From NCBI RefSeq assembly GCF_001940565.1, contig NZ_LTDM01000004.1, positions 1 through 64,000 on the forward strand: 64,000 nt of DNA, written 5' to 3'. The first letter of the stretch is position 1, and every line of letters begins with the position of its first letter. The notes below the pieces were generated by a model. The model made no database searches. It was given only the letters and a program-made list of their open reading frames with translations, and was not told the origin of the DNA. Position numbers and translations under genes: made by a program. The DNA is from Tissierella creatinophila DSM 6911 (GTDB lineage Bacteria > Bacillota > Clostridia > Tissierellales > Tissierellaceae). Shown here piece by piece: positions 53,621-62,789 of the stretch.

Positions 53621-53652
53621 TTCATAATTCCTTCACATTTATATACTATAAT
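53621..53652 (+). promoter_or_regulatory. Candidate regulator-dependent promoter of the DUF2680-like gene
   Basis: A direct repeat TTCATA (53621-53626) and TTCACA (53632-53637), 11 bp apart, occupies the region upstream of a TATAAT -10 (53647-53652). There is no good -35. This is the layout of promoters activated by OmpR-family regulators, and such a regulator is encoded next door. Confidence 0.4.
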
Positions 53653-53683
53653 AAAGTTAATAAAATATAGGAGGGATTTAGAT

Positions 53684-54016
53684 ATGAAAAAGATGTTATC
53701 AATATTAAGCTTAGTAGGAGTAATAGGAATAGGTTCATTTGCATTTGCTTCTGATGGAGAGATCGAAAATAGATTTGATGGAAAATTTACCAATAACCCA
53801 AATTATGAAGAAACCATGCAAAAAAGACGCGAGTATATGATGGAGTCTAAGAGAGAAGATTTAAAAGAAGCTTTAAAAAACGGAGAGATTTCCCAAGAAG
53901 AAGCTAAAAAGTGGGAAGATCATTATAACTATATGGATAAATTCCACAGTGAAAACGGGTTTGGCGGTTGCCATGGTAGAGGAAGAGGAGGAATGGGAAG
54001 AGGCAATAGGAACTAG
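53684..54016 (+). CDS. Small secreted DUF2680-like protein
   Basis: A 110-aa exported protein. Its signal peptide is cleaved near residue 22 (SFAFA-S), followed by a charged helical region (NYEETMQKRREYMMESKRED). The DUF2680-type motif is EALKNGEISQEEAKKWEDHY...MDKFHSENGFGG, and the tail is Gly/Arg-rich with one Cys and His (GGCHGRGRGGMGRGNRN). It has a strong AGGAGGGA ribosome site. It lies on the opposite strand between the response regulator and the Met-rich histidine kinase, so it may be a target or sensor accessory of that system, comparable in position to CpxP-like proteins. That role is inferred. Confidence 0.82.
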   Translation: MKKMLSILSLVGVIGIGSFAFASDGEIENRFDGKFTNNPNYEETMQKRREYMMESKREDLKEALKNGEISQEEAKKWEDHYNYMDKFHSENGFGGCHGRGRGGMGRGNRN

Positions 54017-54028
54017 TTTTAAATGGCC

Positions 54029-54074
54029 TTAAAAAAGAGAGTTCCCGATTGCAATCGGGAACTCTCTTTTTTAA
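54029..54074. terminator. Bidirectional terminator (46-nt palindrome)
   Basis: Perfect arms around GATTGCAATC with stem GAGAGTTCCCGATTG, A6 on the left and T6 on the right. It serves the DUF2680-like gene (+) and the response regulator (-), whose stop codon lies in its right edge. Confidence 0.94.
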
Positions 54075-54763
54075 TCTAGAAATTTATAACCTACTCCATA
54101 TACTGTTATTATATATTTAGGGAGTTTAGGATCGTCTTCTATTTTTTGACGAATATTTTTTATATAAGTATCTATTGTTCTATCAAAGCCTTCATATCCT
54201 AGTCCTAAGGCATTTTGTATTAGCTTTTCTCGCGTAAAGACTATCTCAGGGTTTGAAGCTAAGGCTAAAAGAACTTTGAATTCATTAGTTGTTAAGTCTA
54301 TAATATTTCCATTTTTTTCCACTAAAAACTTTTTTTTATCAATCTCTAGATTTCCATTAAAAATAATCTTTTCTGCTAAAATGGCATTATCTCTATATGT
54401 TCGTCGTAGCAGTGCTTTTACTCTGCTTACTAGTTCACGAGGGCTAAATGGTTTAACTACATAATCATCTGCACCTATATCTAATCCTTCAATCTTACTA
54501 TTTTCATCAGATTTAGCTGTAAGCATTATAATAGGCACCTCAGAAGTGTTTCTAATTATTGAGCAAAGCTCTTCTCCTGATATTTTAGGTATCATTAAAT
54601 CTAATAGAATTAGAGAAATATCTTCTTCTTTAAAAATTTCCATAGCTTTTTCTCCGTCAAAAGCTACAAATGTATTATAGCCTTCTTTTTCCATATAAGC
54701 TTTTATTACATCGGAGATGTTTTTCTCGTCTTCAACTATAAGTATAGTGTGGTTTTCTTTCAT
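54071..54763 (-). CDS. OmpR/PhoB-family response regulator
   Basis: A 230-aa regulator. The receiver domain has E11-D12, the phospho-acceptor D55 in LILLDLMIP and K104 in YVVKPFSPREL. The winged-helix domain ends TIDTYIKNIRQK and ITVYGVGYKFLD. The start at 54763 follows AGAGGTGA by 5 nt. A GTG at 54772 lies in that ribosome site and is rejected. The likely partner is the kinase at 52216-53571, from which it is separated by the opposite-strand DUF2680-like gene. Confidence 0.93.
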   Translation of the reverse strand: MKENHTILIVEDEKNISDVIKAYMEKEGYNTFVAFDGEKAMEIFKEEDISLILLDLMIPKISGEELCSIIRNTSEVPIIMLTAKSDENSKIEGLDIGADDYVVKPFSPRELVSRVKALLRRTYRDNAILAEKIIFNGNLEIDKKKFLVEKNGNIIDLTTNEFKVLLALASNPEIVFTREKLIQNALGLGYEGFDRTIDTYIKNIRQKIEDDPKLPKYIITVYGVGYKFLD

Positions 54764-54915
54764 AGTATTCACCTCTATTATAATTATACAACATATTAAA
54801 ATAAAATAAAGTTGTTTAATCTTATGCTTAACTCTAGTAATATATCTAAAAACAAGGTATAGTATATATGTATGTTAAAGAGAAAATTTATTTAAAGAAA
54901 GGATAGATAATTTTT

Positions 54916-56886
54916 ATGAATATGGATAATTTAACCATTAATACGCTTAGAATATTATCAGCTGAAGCTGTAGAAAAGGCAAATTCAGGTCATCCTGGTC
55001 TTCCACTAGGTGCTGCTCCCATGGCTTATACACTTTGGGGAAAGGTAATGAATCATGATTCTAAAAACCCAAACTGGATAAATAGAGATAGATTCATCCT
55101 TTCCGCAGGGCATGGTTCAGCGCTACTTTATTCATTACTTCATGTATTTGACTATGGAATTACTAAAGAAGATTTAGAAAACTTTAGGCAAATTGACAGT
55201 AAAACACCAGGTCATCCTGAATACCGTCATACTGTAGGAGTAGAAACTACTACAGGTCCTCTTGGACAAGGACTTGCAAATTCTGTAGGAATGGCTATGG
55301 CTGAAGCTCATTTAGCGGCTACTTTTAATACAGAAAACGAAAAAATCATAGACCACTATACTTATGTAATATGTGGAGATGGAGATATGATGGAGGGAGT
55401 AGGCTATGAGGCTACTTCGCTTGCTGGAACTCTAGGACTTGGAAAACTTATAGTTTTATATGATTCAAACTCTATAACTATTGAAGGTGGAACAGATTTA
55501 GCTTTTAGAGAAGATGTGATGAAAAGATTTGACGCGCAAGGTTGGGAAACTTTTGAAGTTGAAGATGGGAATGATGTAGAAAAGATATATGAAATGATAA
55601 CTAAAGCCAAAAAAAATCTAGACAAGCCTTCACTTATTAAAATAACTACAGAAATAGGCTTTGGAAGCCCTAGTAAACAAGGAAAGAGTGCTGCTCACGG
55701 AGCTCCTCTAGGGGCAGATGATTTAAAGGGAACCAAAGAGTATTTCAACTGGACTGAAGAAGATTTTGTAGTACCAAAAGATGTTAAAACCCATATGGAA
55801 AAAGTAATAGCCAATGGACATAAATCTTTTAAAGATTGGGAAAAGTTATATGAAGGATATAAGAAAAACAATCCAGAACTAGCTAAAAAGTTTGAAAGCT
55901 ATTTTAATTTAGAACTTCCAATGGATTATCTAGAATCAGATGAATTTTGGAACTTTGATAAAGGTGTATCTACTAGGGTAGCATCTGGAATGATTATAAA
56001 TAGACTTTCTGAAAAACTTCCAAATCTTATAGGAGGTTCAGCAGACCTTGCTCCTTCAAACAACACTTATATGAAGAATAGAGAAGATTTTTCAAAAGAA
56101 AACTATAAGGGTACAAATCTTCGATTTGGAGTTAGAGAACATGCCATGGCAGCAGCTATAAATGGCCTTTATCTTCATGGAGGACTTAGACCATATGGTG
56201 GAACGTTCTTTATATTTTCAGATTATATGAAGCCATCTATGAGACTTTCTGCGCTTATGGAGCTTCCAGTAACATATATATTAACTCACGATAGCATAGG
56301 CGTAGGAGAGGATGGACCTACTCATCAACCAATAGAGCAATCAGCTATGCTTAGGGCACTTCCAAACTTTAACTTATTTAGACCTTGTGATGCTAGGGAA
56401 ACTGCAGCAGCATGGTATTCATCACTTACAAGTAAAAAGACACCTACAGGGCTTGCTCTTACTCGTCAAGACCTACCTCTTTTGGAGGGAACAGGTAAAG
56501 ATGCTATCCGTGGTGGATATATAGTTAAAAAGGAAAAGGCTGAATTACAAATGATACTTTTAGCCTCAGGCAGTGAAGTTCAGCTTGTATATGAAGTGGC
56601 AGATTTACTAGAAGCTAAGGGAATAGGAACTAGAGTTGTAAGTATGCCTTGCTTTAGTTTATTTGAAAAACAAAGTAAAGAATACAAAGAAGAAGTACTT
56701 CCTAAATCTATAACTAAAAGACTTGCTGTAGAAGCTGGAAGTGAATTAGGTTGGTATAAATATGTAGGACTAGATGGCGATGTTATAGCTATGGAAGGTT
56801 TTGGAGCATCAGGACCTGGAGAAGAGCTATTTAAAAAGTTTGGTTTTACTGTAGAAAACGTATTAGAAAAAGCTTTAAAATTATAA
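54916..56886 (+). CDS. tkt: Transketolase
   Basis: A 656-aa thiamine-diphosphate enzyme of the pentose phosphate pathway that transfers two-carbon units between sugar phosphates. The Pyr/PP domain signature is GHPGLPLGAAPMAYTLWG near residue 23. The ThDP motif begins GDGDMMEGVGYEA near residue 154. The transketolase motif is GVREHAMAAAINGLYLHGG, and THDSIGVGEDGPTHQPIEQ follows. Full length. Monocistronic, with a terminator shared with mnmA. Confidence 0.97.
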   Translation: MNMDNLTINTLRILSAEAVEKANSGHPGLPLGAAPMAYTLWGKVMNHDSKNPNWINRDRFILSAGHGSALLYSLLHVFDYGITKEDLENFRQIDSKTPGHPEYRHTVGVETTTGPLGQGLANSVGMAMAEAHLAATFNTENEKIIDHYTYVICGDGDMMEGVGYEATSLAGTLGLGKLIVLYDSNSITIEGGTDLAFREDVMKRFDAQGWETFEVEDGNDVEKIYEMITKAKKNLDKPSLIKITTEIGFGSPSKQGKSAAHGAPLGADDLKGTKEYFNWTEEDFVVPKDVKTHMEKVIANGHKSFKDWEKLYEGYKKNNPELAKKFESYFNLELPMDYLESDEFWNFDKGVSTRVASGMIINRLSEKLPNLIGGSADLAPSNNTYMKNREDFSKENYKGTNLRFGVREHAMAAAINGLYLHGGLRPYGGTFFIFSDYMKPSMRLSALMELPVTYILTHDSIGVGEDGPTHQPIEQSAMLRALPNFNLFRPCDARETAAAWYSSLTSKKTPTGLALTRQDLPLLEGTGKDAIRGGYIVKKEKAELQMILLASGSEVQLVYEVADLLEAKGIGTRVVSMPCFSLFEKQSKEYKEEVLPKSITKRLAVEAGSELGWYKYVGLDGDVIAMEGFGASGPGEELFKKFGFTVENVLEKALKL

Positions 56887-56910
56887 AAATACCATAAATT
56901 AAATCATATA

Positions 56911-56952
56911 AAATGCACCCATTAAGCTTAGGATAACTTAATGGGTGCATTT
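56911..56952. terminator. Bidirectional terminator between tkt and mnmA
   Basis: Perfect 16-bp stem, AAATGCACCCATTAAG (56911-56926) with CTTAATGGGTGCATTT (56937-56952), and a 10-nt loop. Confidence 0.92.
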
Positions 56953-56959
56953 ATTATTT

Positions 56960-58069
56960 CTAGTTATTTAAATATCTATATTTTTCTTCGAGAGGTTCTA
57001 TTTTCTTTATAATGCAGCTTCCAAGGCAAGCTTCATCTTGATATATAACGGCTATCTGCCCAGGGGTTATAGCCTTAACTGGATTATCAAATTTTATAAT
57101 TATTTCCCCATCACCATTTTTATCAACTGTAACAGGAATATCTTTTTGCCTATATCTAAATTTAGCAGTACATTTAAAAGGCATTTGAGGATCTTTTTCT
57201 AAAATCCATTTAGGAGATTCTCCTATTAAAGAAGTAGAATATAGTGCCGGGTTTTCCTCTCCTTGAGCTACATATAGTATGTTTTTATTTAAGTCTTTAC
57301 CTACTACAAACCAAGGTTCACCGCTTCCAACCCCTCCTATGCCAATTCCTCTTCTTTGTCCTAGAGTATAGTGAATAAGACCTGTGTGAGTTCCTACCTT
57401 TTTACCATATAAGTCTAAGATATCACCTTCTTTAGTAAGTAGATATTTATCTAAAAACTCATCAAAATCTCTCTCGCCTATAAAGCAAATCCCTGTAGAA
57501 TCTTTTTTTGTAGCAGTATATAAATTATGTTTTTCGGCTATTTTTCTAACTTCACTTTTGTCTAAATCGCCAATTGGAAATAAGGTTTTAGAAAGTGCTC
57601 TTTGATTTATTCTAGATAGAAAATAAGATTGATCTTTATTTTCATCTCTTCCTCTTAATAGATAATAACCGTCATCTCTTTTTTCTACTTGTGCGTAATG
57701 ACCCATGGCTATATAGTCTGCTTCTAAATTTAGTGCATAATCTAAAAATGCGTTAAATTTTATCTCTTGATTACACATTACATCTGGATTTGGAGTCCTT
57801 CCTTTTTTGTACTCATCTAAAAAGTAAGTAAATACTCTATCCCAATATTCTTTTTCAAAATTTATAGTATAAAATGGAATATCTAATTCAACCGCAACTC
57901 TTCTGGCATCATCTGCATCTACGCTTGCTGTGCATACTCCGTCTTCATCTTTCTCATCCCAGTTTTTCATAAAAAGTCCTATTACATCATATCCTTGTTC
58001 TTTAAGTAAAAGTGCTGCAACTGAAGAATCTACTCCACCACTCATACCAAGTATTACTCTTTTTTTCAT
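56960..58069 (-). CDS. mnmA: tRNA-specific 2-thiouridylase
   Basis: A 369-aa enzyme that makes the 2-thio group of wobble uridine in tRNA Glu, Gln and Lys. The PP-loop is [13 protein letters not shown] (residues 8-20). The catalytic Cys pair is C99 in [11 protein letters not shown] and C195 in [12 protein letters not shown]. The tRNA-binding [14 protein letters not shown] is intact. Sulfur would come from a cysteine desulfurase; a SufS-type enzyme is encoded near the right edge. The ATG follows AAGGGGA. Confidence 0.97.
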   Translation of the reverse strand: MKKRVILGMSGGVDSSVAALLLKEQGYDVIGLFMKNWDEKDEDGVCTASVDADDARRVAVELDIPFYTINFEKEYWDRVFTYFLDEYKKGRTPNPDVMCNQEIKFNAFLDYALNLEADYIAMGHYAQVEKRDDGYYLLRGRDENKDQSYFLSRINQRALSKTLFPIGDLDKSEVRKIAEKHNLYTATKKDSTGICFIGERDFDEFLDKYLLTKEGDILDLYGKKVGTHTGLIHYTLGQRRGIGIGGVGSGEPWFVVGKDLNKNILYVAQGEENPALYSTSLIGESPKWILEKDPQMPFKCTAKFRYRQKDIPVTVDKNGDGEIIIKFDNPVKAITPGQIAVIYQDEACLGSCIIKKIEPLEEKYRYLNN

Positions 58070-58150
58070 AAGATTCCCCTTCTTTATAAAATTTTTCTTC
58101 TTATGTATTATATACTAATTCCACTATTTTTAAAAGGATTAAGGGCAAAA

Positions 58151-58177
58151 ATATAAACCCCTAAAAGGGGTCTATAT
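58151..58177 (-). terminator. Terminator after the LysM gene
   Basis: ACCCCT/AGGGGT core extended to 11 bp with one mismatch. On the minus strand it is followed by ATTTTT. Confidence 0.8.
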
Positions 58178-58770
58178 TATTTATTAGGAATACAAACCAC
58201 TTGACCTATTTGAAGACTATTAGGATTTACACCAGGGTTTGCCTTTATAATAGATTCTACGCTAACATTATATCTACTTGCCAAGATATAGAATGTTTCT
58301 CCAGAAGTTATTGTATGTGGGAAAGTTCCAACTGGACACTTACCAGGCTGTGGGATGCCACAATTTACTCCAAGTGCAGTCCAAGTTTTAACTCCTACAA
58401 TACCATCTTGAACAAGACCTTTACTTTTTTGGAAAGCCATAACTGCAGCCTTAGTATTTGGTCCAAATATTCCATCTATAGCTCCAGGGTTAAAACCTTG
58501 TGCTCTAAGCCTAGTTTGTAAGTCTGTTACAGAAGGACCTCTGGCTCCTTGAGCAAGTGTTGGACATGGATGAACAGGTCCAGGTCCTGGTGTACTTGAA
58601 GGTATACATATTACTTGACCTATAAAAAGTCTATTTGGATCTATTCCTGGGTTTGCTTTTAAAAGAGCATCTAGAGAGATTCCTTCTCTTTTGGCGATTG
58701 AATAAAAAGTATCACCTTGTTTTACTATATAAGGGGTGGTTCCCATTGGACAATGATTATTATTTGACAT
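58177..58770 (-). CDS. LysM - peptidoglycan-binding - LysM protein
   Basis: A 197-aa protein made of three wall-binding modules. An N-terminal LysM (about 13-57; TPYIVKQGDTFYSIAKREG) is followed by a Pro/Gly linker. A PG_binding_1 domain spans about 75-132 (VTDLQTRLRAQGF; IDGIFGPNTKAAVMAFQ). A second LysM (about 148-195) has the near-identical ending IGQVVCIPN. Four Cys sit at module edges (CPMGTTP, VHPCP, VNCG and GKCPVG), with the CIP endings adding more, hinting at disulfide links. There is no signal peptide, as in many spore-coat or cortex proteins, so a spore role is plausible. It has no catalytic domain. Confidence 0.88.
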   Translation of the reverse strand: MSNNNHCPMGTTPYIVKQGDTFYSIAKREGISLDALLKANPGIDPNRLFIGQVICIPSSTPGPGPVHPCPTLAQGARGPSVTDLQTRLRAQGFNPGAIDGIFGPNTKAAVMAFQKSKGLVQDGIVGVKTWTALGVNCGIPQPGKCPVGTFPHTITSGETFYILASRYNVSVESIIKANPGVNPNSLQIGQVVCIPNK

Positions 58771-58956
58771 TATTATTCCTCCTCTTTTTTTAGTGCTTTG
58801 GTTATATTCTATTCATTGAATTAAAAAATGTTCTAATATTTTTATACTATTTAAGAACGTTTAAATATGAACTATTGCAGTTTAGTCTAAATAATGTTAA
58901 AGTATTGTTAGATTTAGTTTTTTAGAGAGGGAGATTAACTTTTATGGGTGAAAATA

Positions 58957-59733
58957 ATGAATAAATTTTTTGGAGAGATAATATATTATTTTGCAAAATT
59001 ACTTGAGATTTTATTTGATGGAGTTATAGCTATTACAGAAGTAATTGTAAATCTTGTAAAGGGATTAGCTAAAGGATTTCTAGCTCTTATAAGTATGGGT
59101 GGATGTTTAATTATATTTTTACTTGCAGGGCCTCTTGGACTATTTATACTTTTTAATCCGATATTTATTTTAATTGTTGTCTCAACTATAATTATAATAG
59201 TAGGTGGAACAAAACTTATCTCATATTTAAAATATAGAAAATACATGGTAACAGAATTTTTATTTGACTCGGCAGAGTATTATAGAAAAGGTAGAGAAAA
59301 GACATTTAAATCATTTGATGAATATGGTACTAAATATAAGAATATGGAAGAAGAAAAAAGAAGAAAAGAGTGGAAAAAAAAGCAAGAAGATCAACAAAGA
59401 GAGTGGGAGGAAAGGTTTAGACAGTGGAATGAGTATCAAAGGCAAGGTGGAGGTTTTAACCAGGGAGGATATAATCAAGGCGGATATGGTGGAGGAAACT
59501 ATCAAAATCCGAGTATAGAGTTTAAGAAAAAATATGAAGAAAGCATAAAACTCTTAGGGCTTTCTAACGATGCTGATACATATCAAATAAAACTAGCCTA
59601 TAGAAAAAAAGCTAAAGAGTACCATCCAGATATAAATAAAGCAGAAAACGCAACAGCAATGTTTCAAAAGATAAATGAAGCATATGAATTTTTAAACGAA
59701 TCTAATATAGAAAGATATGAAACACTAAAATAG
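58957..59733 (+). CDS. Membrane-anchored J-domain protein
   Basis: A 258-aa protein. A hydrophobic N-terminal half has about two membrane helices (about 35-80). A charged coiled region (about 110-145) and a Gln/Gly/Tyr-rich stretch (about 155-180) lead to a C-terminal J domain (about 190-255) with the HPD motif in KEYHPDINKAENA. It would recruit DnaK to the membrane. The start is uncertain: GTG at 58948 is also in frame. An out-of-frame ATG at 58944, better placed to the GAGGGAG site, encodes a 6-codon peptide that overlaps this ATG. Confidence 0.82.
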   Translation: MNKFFGEIIYYFAKLLEILFDGVIAITEVIVNLVKGLAKGFLALISMGGCLIIFLLAGPLGLFILFNPIFILIVVSTIIIIVGGTKLISYLKYRKYMVTEFLFDSAEYYRKGREKTFKSFDEYGTKYKNMEEEKRRKEWKKKQEDQQREWEERFRQWNEYQRQGGGFNQGGYNQGGYGGGNYQNPSIEFKKKYEESIKLLGLSNDADTYQIKLAYRKKAKEYHPDINKAENATAMFQKINEAYEFLNESNIERYETLK

Positions 59734-59770
59734 TCATCTTAAGATGACTGCTTTAGTGTTATTTCTTTTT
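59721..59770 (+). terminator. Terminator after the J-domain gene
   Basis: Nested perfect arms AACACTAAA/TTTAGTGTT and AGTCATCTT/AAGATGACT, then ATTTCTTTTT. The gene's stop codon is within the stem. Confidence 0.88.
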
Positions 59771-59953
59771 ATCCTATTGATTATACTAGAAAAGTTTATC
59801 CAATATAAGTTTTCTTTATTATAATAACTCTTGGGTATATATAAAGATATACCTTTATGTAGATACTCTTAGTAAGGGTATAAATAAGTATATATTAAGA
59901 TATGATGCTTAGTATAAATATTCTATTAACTTAAACAAAGAAAGGATGTTTAA

Positions 59954-61171
59954 ATGGAAAATATAGTAGAAAGATTTAAAAGATATATAAGTATGGATAC
60001 AAAGTCTGATGAGAAAAGTCAAACAGTCCCAAGTACAAAAGGACAATTAGAACTTGGGAAAATTTTAAAAAATGAGCTAGAAGAATTTGGTTTAACTGAT
60101 GTAAAGATGGATAAAGGTGGATATATATATGCTACTTTAAAATCCAATATGGATAAAAAAGTTCCAACTATAGGATTTATAGCTCATATGGATACTAGTC
60201 CTGATGCTGATGGAAAATGTGTTAATCCACAAATCTTCACTTATAATGGTGGAGATATAAAGTTAAATGATGAATATAGTATAACTCAAAAAGAGTTTCC
60301 ATTTATAAAGGAACTAGTAGGAAAAGAACTTATCACAACAGATGGAACAACACTCCTTGGTGCAGATGATAAGGCTGGACTTGCAGCTATTATGGATGCA
60401 GTAGAGTATCTTGTAAACAATAAAGACATAAAGCATGGAGATATAAAAATAGGATTTACTCCAGATGAAGAAATAGGAAGAGGAGCAGACCTATTTGATG
60501 TAGAAGGATTTGGGGCAGATTTTGCATATACAGTAGATGGAGGACCCTTAGGAGAACTTCAATATGAAAACTTTAATGCAGCAAATGTAAATATAGACAT
60601 TCAAGGAAAGAATGTACACCCAGGAACTGCTAAAGATATAATGATAAATTCTTTGATAGTAGGTTTAGAATTAGAGAATATGCTTCCAGTAAGTCAAAAA
60701 CCAGAATATACTCAGATGTATGAAGGGTTCTTTTTATTAACTGAGATGAATGGTACTGTAAATAGCACGAATATGAAATATATAATAAGAGATCACTCTA
60801 TGGAAGAATTTACTAAGAAAAAAGAACTTATTCAAAAGGTAGTAGGATTTTTAAATGAAAAATATGGAAATATAATAAATATTGATATAAAAGATAGTTA
60901 TTATAATATGAAAGAAGAAATAGAACCTCATATGGAGATAATAGCCTTAGCTAAAAAGTCTATGGAAGATTTAGGGATAGAACCTATCATCCAACCTATA
61001 AGAGGAGGCACTGATGGGGCAAGACTTTCATATATGGGGATGCCTACGCCCAACATATTTACAGGGGGATATAACTTTCATGGAAGATTTGAATTTATCC
61101 CAACTGAATCTATGCACTTAGCATCAAAGACTATTGTAAAAATCATAGAAAACAATGCTAAAGATAATTAA
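59954..61171 (+). CDS. pepT: Peptidase T (tripeptidase)
   Basis: A 405-aa M20-family zinc aminopeptidase acting on tripeptides. Metal and catalytic residues are visible in GFIAHMDTSPDADG, LLGADDKAGLAAIMDAV and GFTPDEEIGRGADLFD, and near the C-terminus in GGYNFHGRFEFIP. Standard length. An AAAGGA site precedes the ATG. pepD follows after 22 nt, so the two form a peptide-degrading operon that supplies amino acids for fermentation. Confidence 0.96.
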   Translation: MENIVERFKRYISMDTKSDEKSQTVPSTKGQLELGKILKNELEEFGLTDVKMDKGGYIYATLKSNMDKKVPTIGFIAHMDTSPDADGKCVNPQIFTYNGGDIKLNDEYSITQKEFPFIKELVGKELITTDGTTLLGADDKAGLAAIMDAVEYLVNNKDIKHGDIKIGFTPDEEIGRGADLFDVEGFGADFAYTVDGGPLGELQYENFNAANVNIDIQGKNVHPGTAKDIMINSLIVGLELENMLPVSQKPEYTQMYEGFFLLTEMNGTVNSTNMKYIIRDHSMEEFTKKKELIQKVVGFLNEKYGNIINIDIKDSYYNMKEEIEPHMEIIALAKKSMEDLGIEPIIQPIRGGTDGARLSYMGMPTPNIFTGGYNFHGRFEFIPTESMHLASKTIVKIIENNAKDN

Positions 61172-61193
61172 GTTTAATGAAAGGAAGATTTAA

Positions 61194-62642
61194 ATGGATA
61201 AACTAAAAGGATTAAAACCAGATAGAGTATTTTATTATTTTGAGGAGATAAGTAAAATTCCTAGATGTTCATATGAAGAAAGAAAGATAAGTAATTATTT
61301 AAAGAGCATGGGAGAAAAACTAGGTCTTGAAACTATTCAAGATGAAATGATGAATATAATAATAAGAAAACCTGCATCTAAAGGTTATGAAAATTCCTCT
61401 GGAGTAATAATTCAAGGTCATATGGATATGGTGTGTGAAAAAGAAGAAGGGAGTACTCATAACTTTCAAAAGGATCCCATTGACTTAATAGTAGAAGGGG
61501 ACTTTATAAAAGCGGATAAAACTACCCTTGGTGCAGATAATGGAATAGCTTTAGCTATGGGTCTTGCCATTTTAGAAGATGAATCTTTAGAACATCCTAG
61601 TTTAGAACTTCTAGTAACTACTGCAGAAGAGATAGGTATGGATGGTGCTCTTGGACTATCTGATAGTGTATTAAGGGGAAAAAGATTATTTAATGTTGAT
61701 TCAGAAGAGGAAGGTATATTAACTACAGGTTCTGCTGGTGGAGAACTTGTAGATGTAAGACTTCCTGCTAAGCATGAAGATGTAGATAATCTAGTAGAGT
61801 TTTCTATAGAGGTAAGAGGTCTATTGGGAGGACACTCGGGTATGGAAATAGATAAGGGAAGGTTAAATGCTCATAAAATCTTGACAAAAGTTTTAAGACA
61901 GCTAAAAGATGAGGTAAATTATTATCTTGTTTCTTTTAAAGGAGGAAATAAAGACAACTCAATCCCTAGAACTAGTATAGCGCATGTGGCAGTTAAAGAA
62001 GATGAGATAAAAGAGTTTAAAGAAAGATTAGAAAAGCTTAAAGAGGAGATAATACAAGAAAATAAAGAAGAAGAAAAAGATATTTGTATAGAAGAAAAAG
62101 AAAAAGGAAAAGTATCTGAAGTTTTAAGTAAAAGTACAAGGGATAATCTATTGGAGCTCTTAAATGATATACCTACGGGAGTTTATACTAGGCTTAAAGA
62201 AGATAATTCTATAGTTGAAAGTTCAAGCAATCTTGCTATAGTAAACTTAGATAAAGAAAAGTTCGTGATACAAACATCAACTAGAAGTTCAAACCCAGAT
62301 GTACTATTAGATTTAAGAAAAGAAATAACTGATGCAGCTAAAAATCATAATGCAGAATATAATATAAGCAATGAATATCCAGAATGGGAGTTTAGAGAAA
62401 AGTCAGAACTACGAGATACAGCGATTAGAGTATATAAAGAAGTAACAGGTAAAGAAATGGAAACTACTGTTATCCATGCAGGACTTGAATCAGGGGTATT
62501 TGCTAAAAAATATCCAGATATTGATATAATATCCTTTGGACCAAATATGAAAGATGTTCATACTCCAGAAGAAAAGCTTAGTATTTCATCAGCTGCGAGA
62601 ACATTTGAATATTTAAAGGCACTTTTAAAGGCTTTGAAATAA
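61194..62642 (+). CDS. pepD: Aminoacyl-histidine dipeptidase (peptidase D)
   Basis: A 482-aa M20C dipeptidase. Metal sites are in IIQGHMDMVCEKEEG, TLGADNGIALAMG and VTTAEEIGMDGALGL. The dimerisation domain has GLLGGHSGMEIDKGR, and the C-terminal GPNMKDVHTPEEKLSI is typical. It directly follows pepT. A perfect 12-bp terminator comes after it. Confidence 0.96.
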   Translation: MDKLKGLKPDRVFYYFEEISKIPRCSYEERKISNYLKSMGEKLGLETIQDEMMNIIIRKPASKGYENSSGVIIQGHMDMVCEKEEGSTHNFQKDPIDLIVEGDFIKADKTTLGADNGIALAMGLAILEDESLEHPSLELLVTTAEEIGMDGALGLSDSVLRGKRLFNVDSEEEGILTTGSAGGELVDVRLPAKHEDVDNLVEFSIEVRGLLGGHSGMEIDKGRLNAHKILTKVLRQLKDEVNYYLVSFKGGNKDNSIPRTSIAHVAVKEDEIKEFKERLEKLKEEIIQENKEEEKDICIEEKEKGKVSEVLSKSTRDNLLELLNDIPTGVYTRLKEDNSIVESSSNLAIVNLDKEKFVIQTSTRSSNPDVLLDLRKEITDAAKNHNAEYNISNEYPEWEFREKSELRDTAIRVYKEVTGKEMETTVIHAGLESGVFAKKYPDIDIISFGPNMKDVHTPEEKLSISSAARTFEYLKALLKALK

Positions 62643-62651
62643 AAATAATAA

Positions 62652-62690
62652 AGGTAGTAGGAAATTTTAGTTCCTACTACCTCTTTAAAT
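62652..62690. terminator. Terminator of the pepT-pepD unit
   Basis: Perfect 12-bp stem, AGGTAGTAGGAA (62652-62663) with TTCCTACTACCT (62671-62682), and a 7-nt loop. Confidence 0.82.
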
Positions 62691-62789
62691 GTTTTCTTTA
62701 GTTTTTTATTATCCCAAGCACAGCAGAAAGATTCAAGTTTAAATTGGATAAGTAAAGGAAGAGTCCTCGCTAGGCTCAAAATTAGATAA

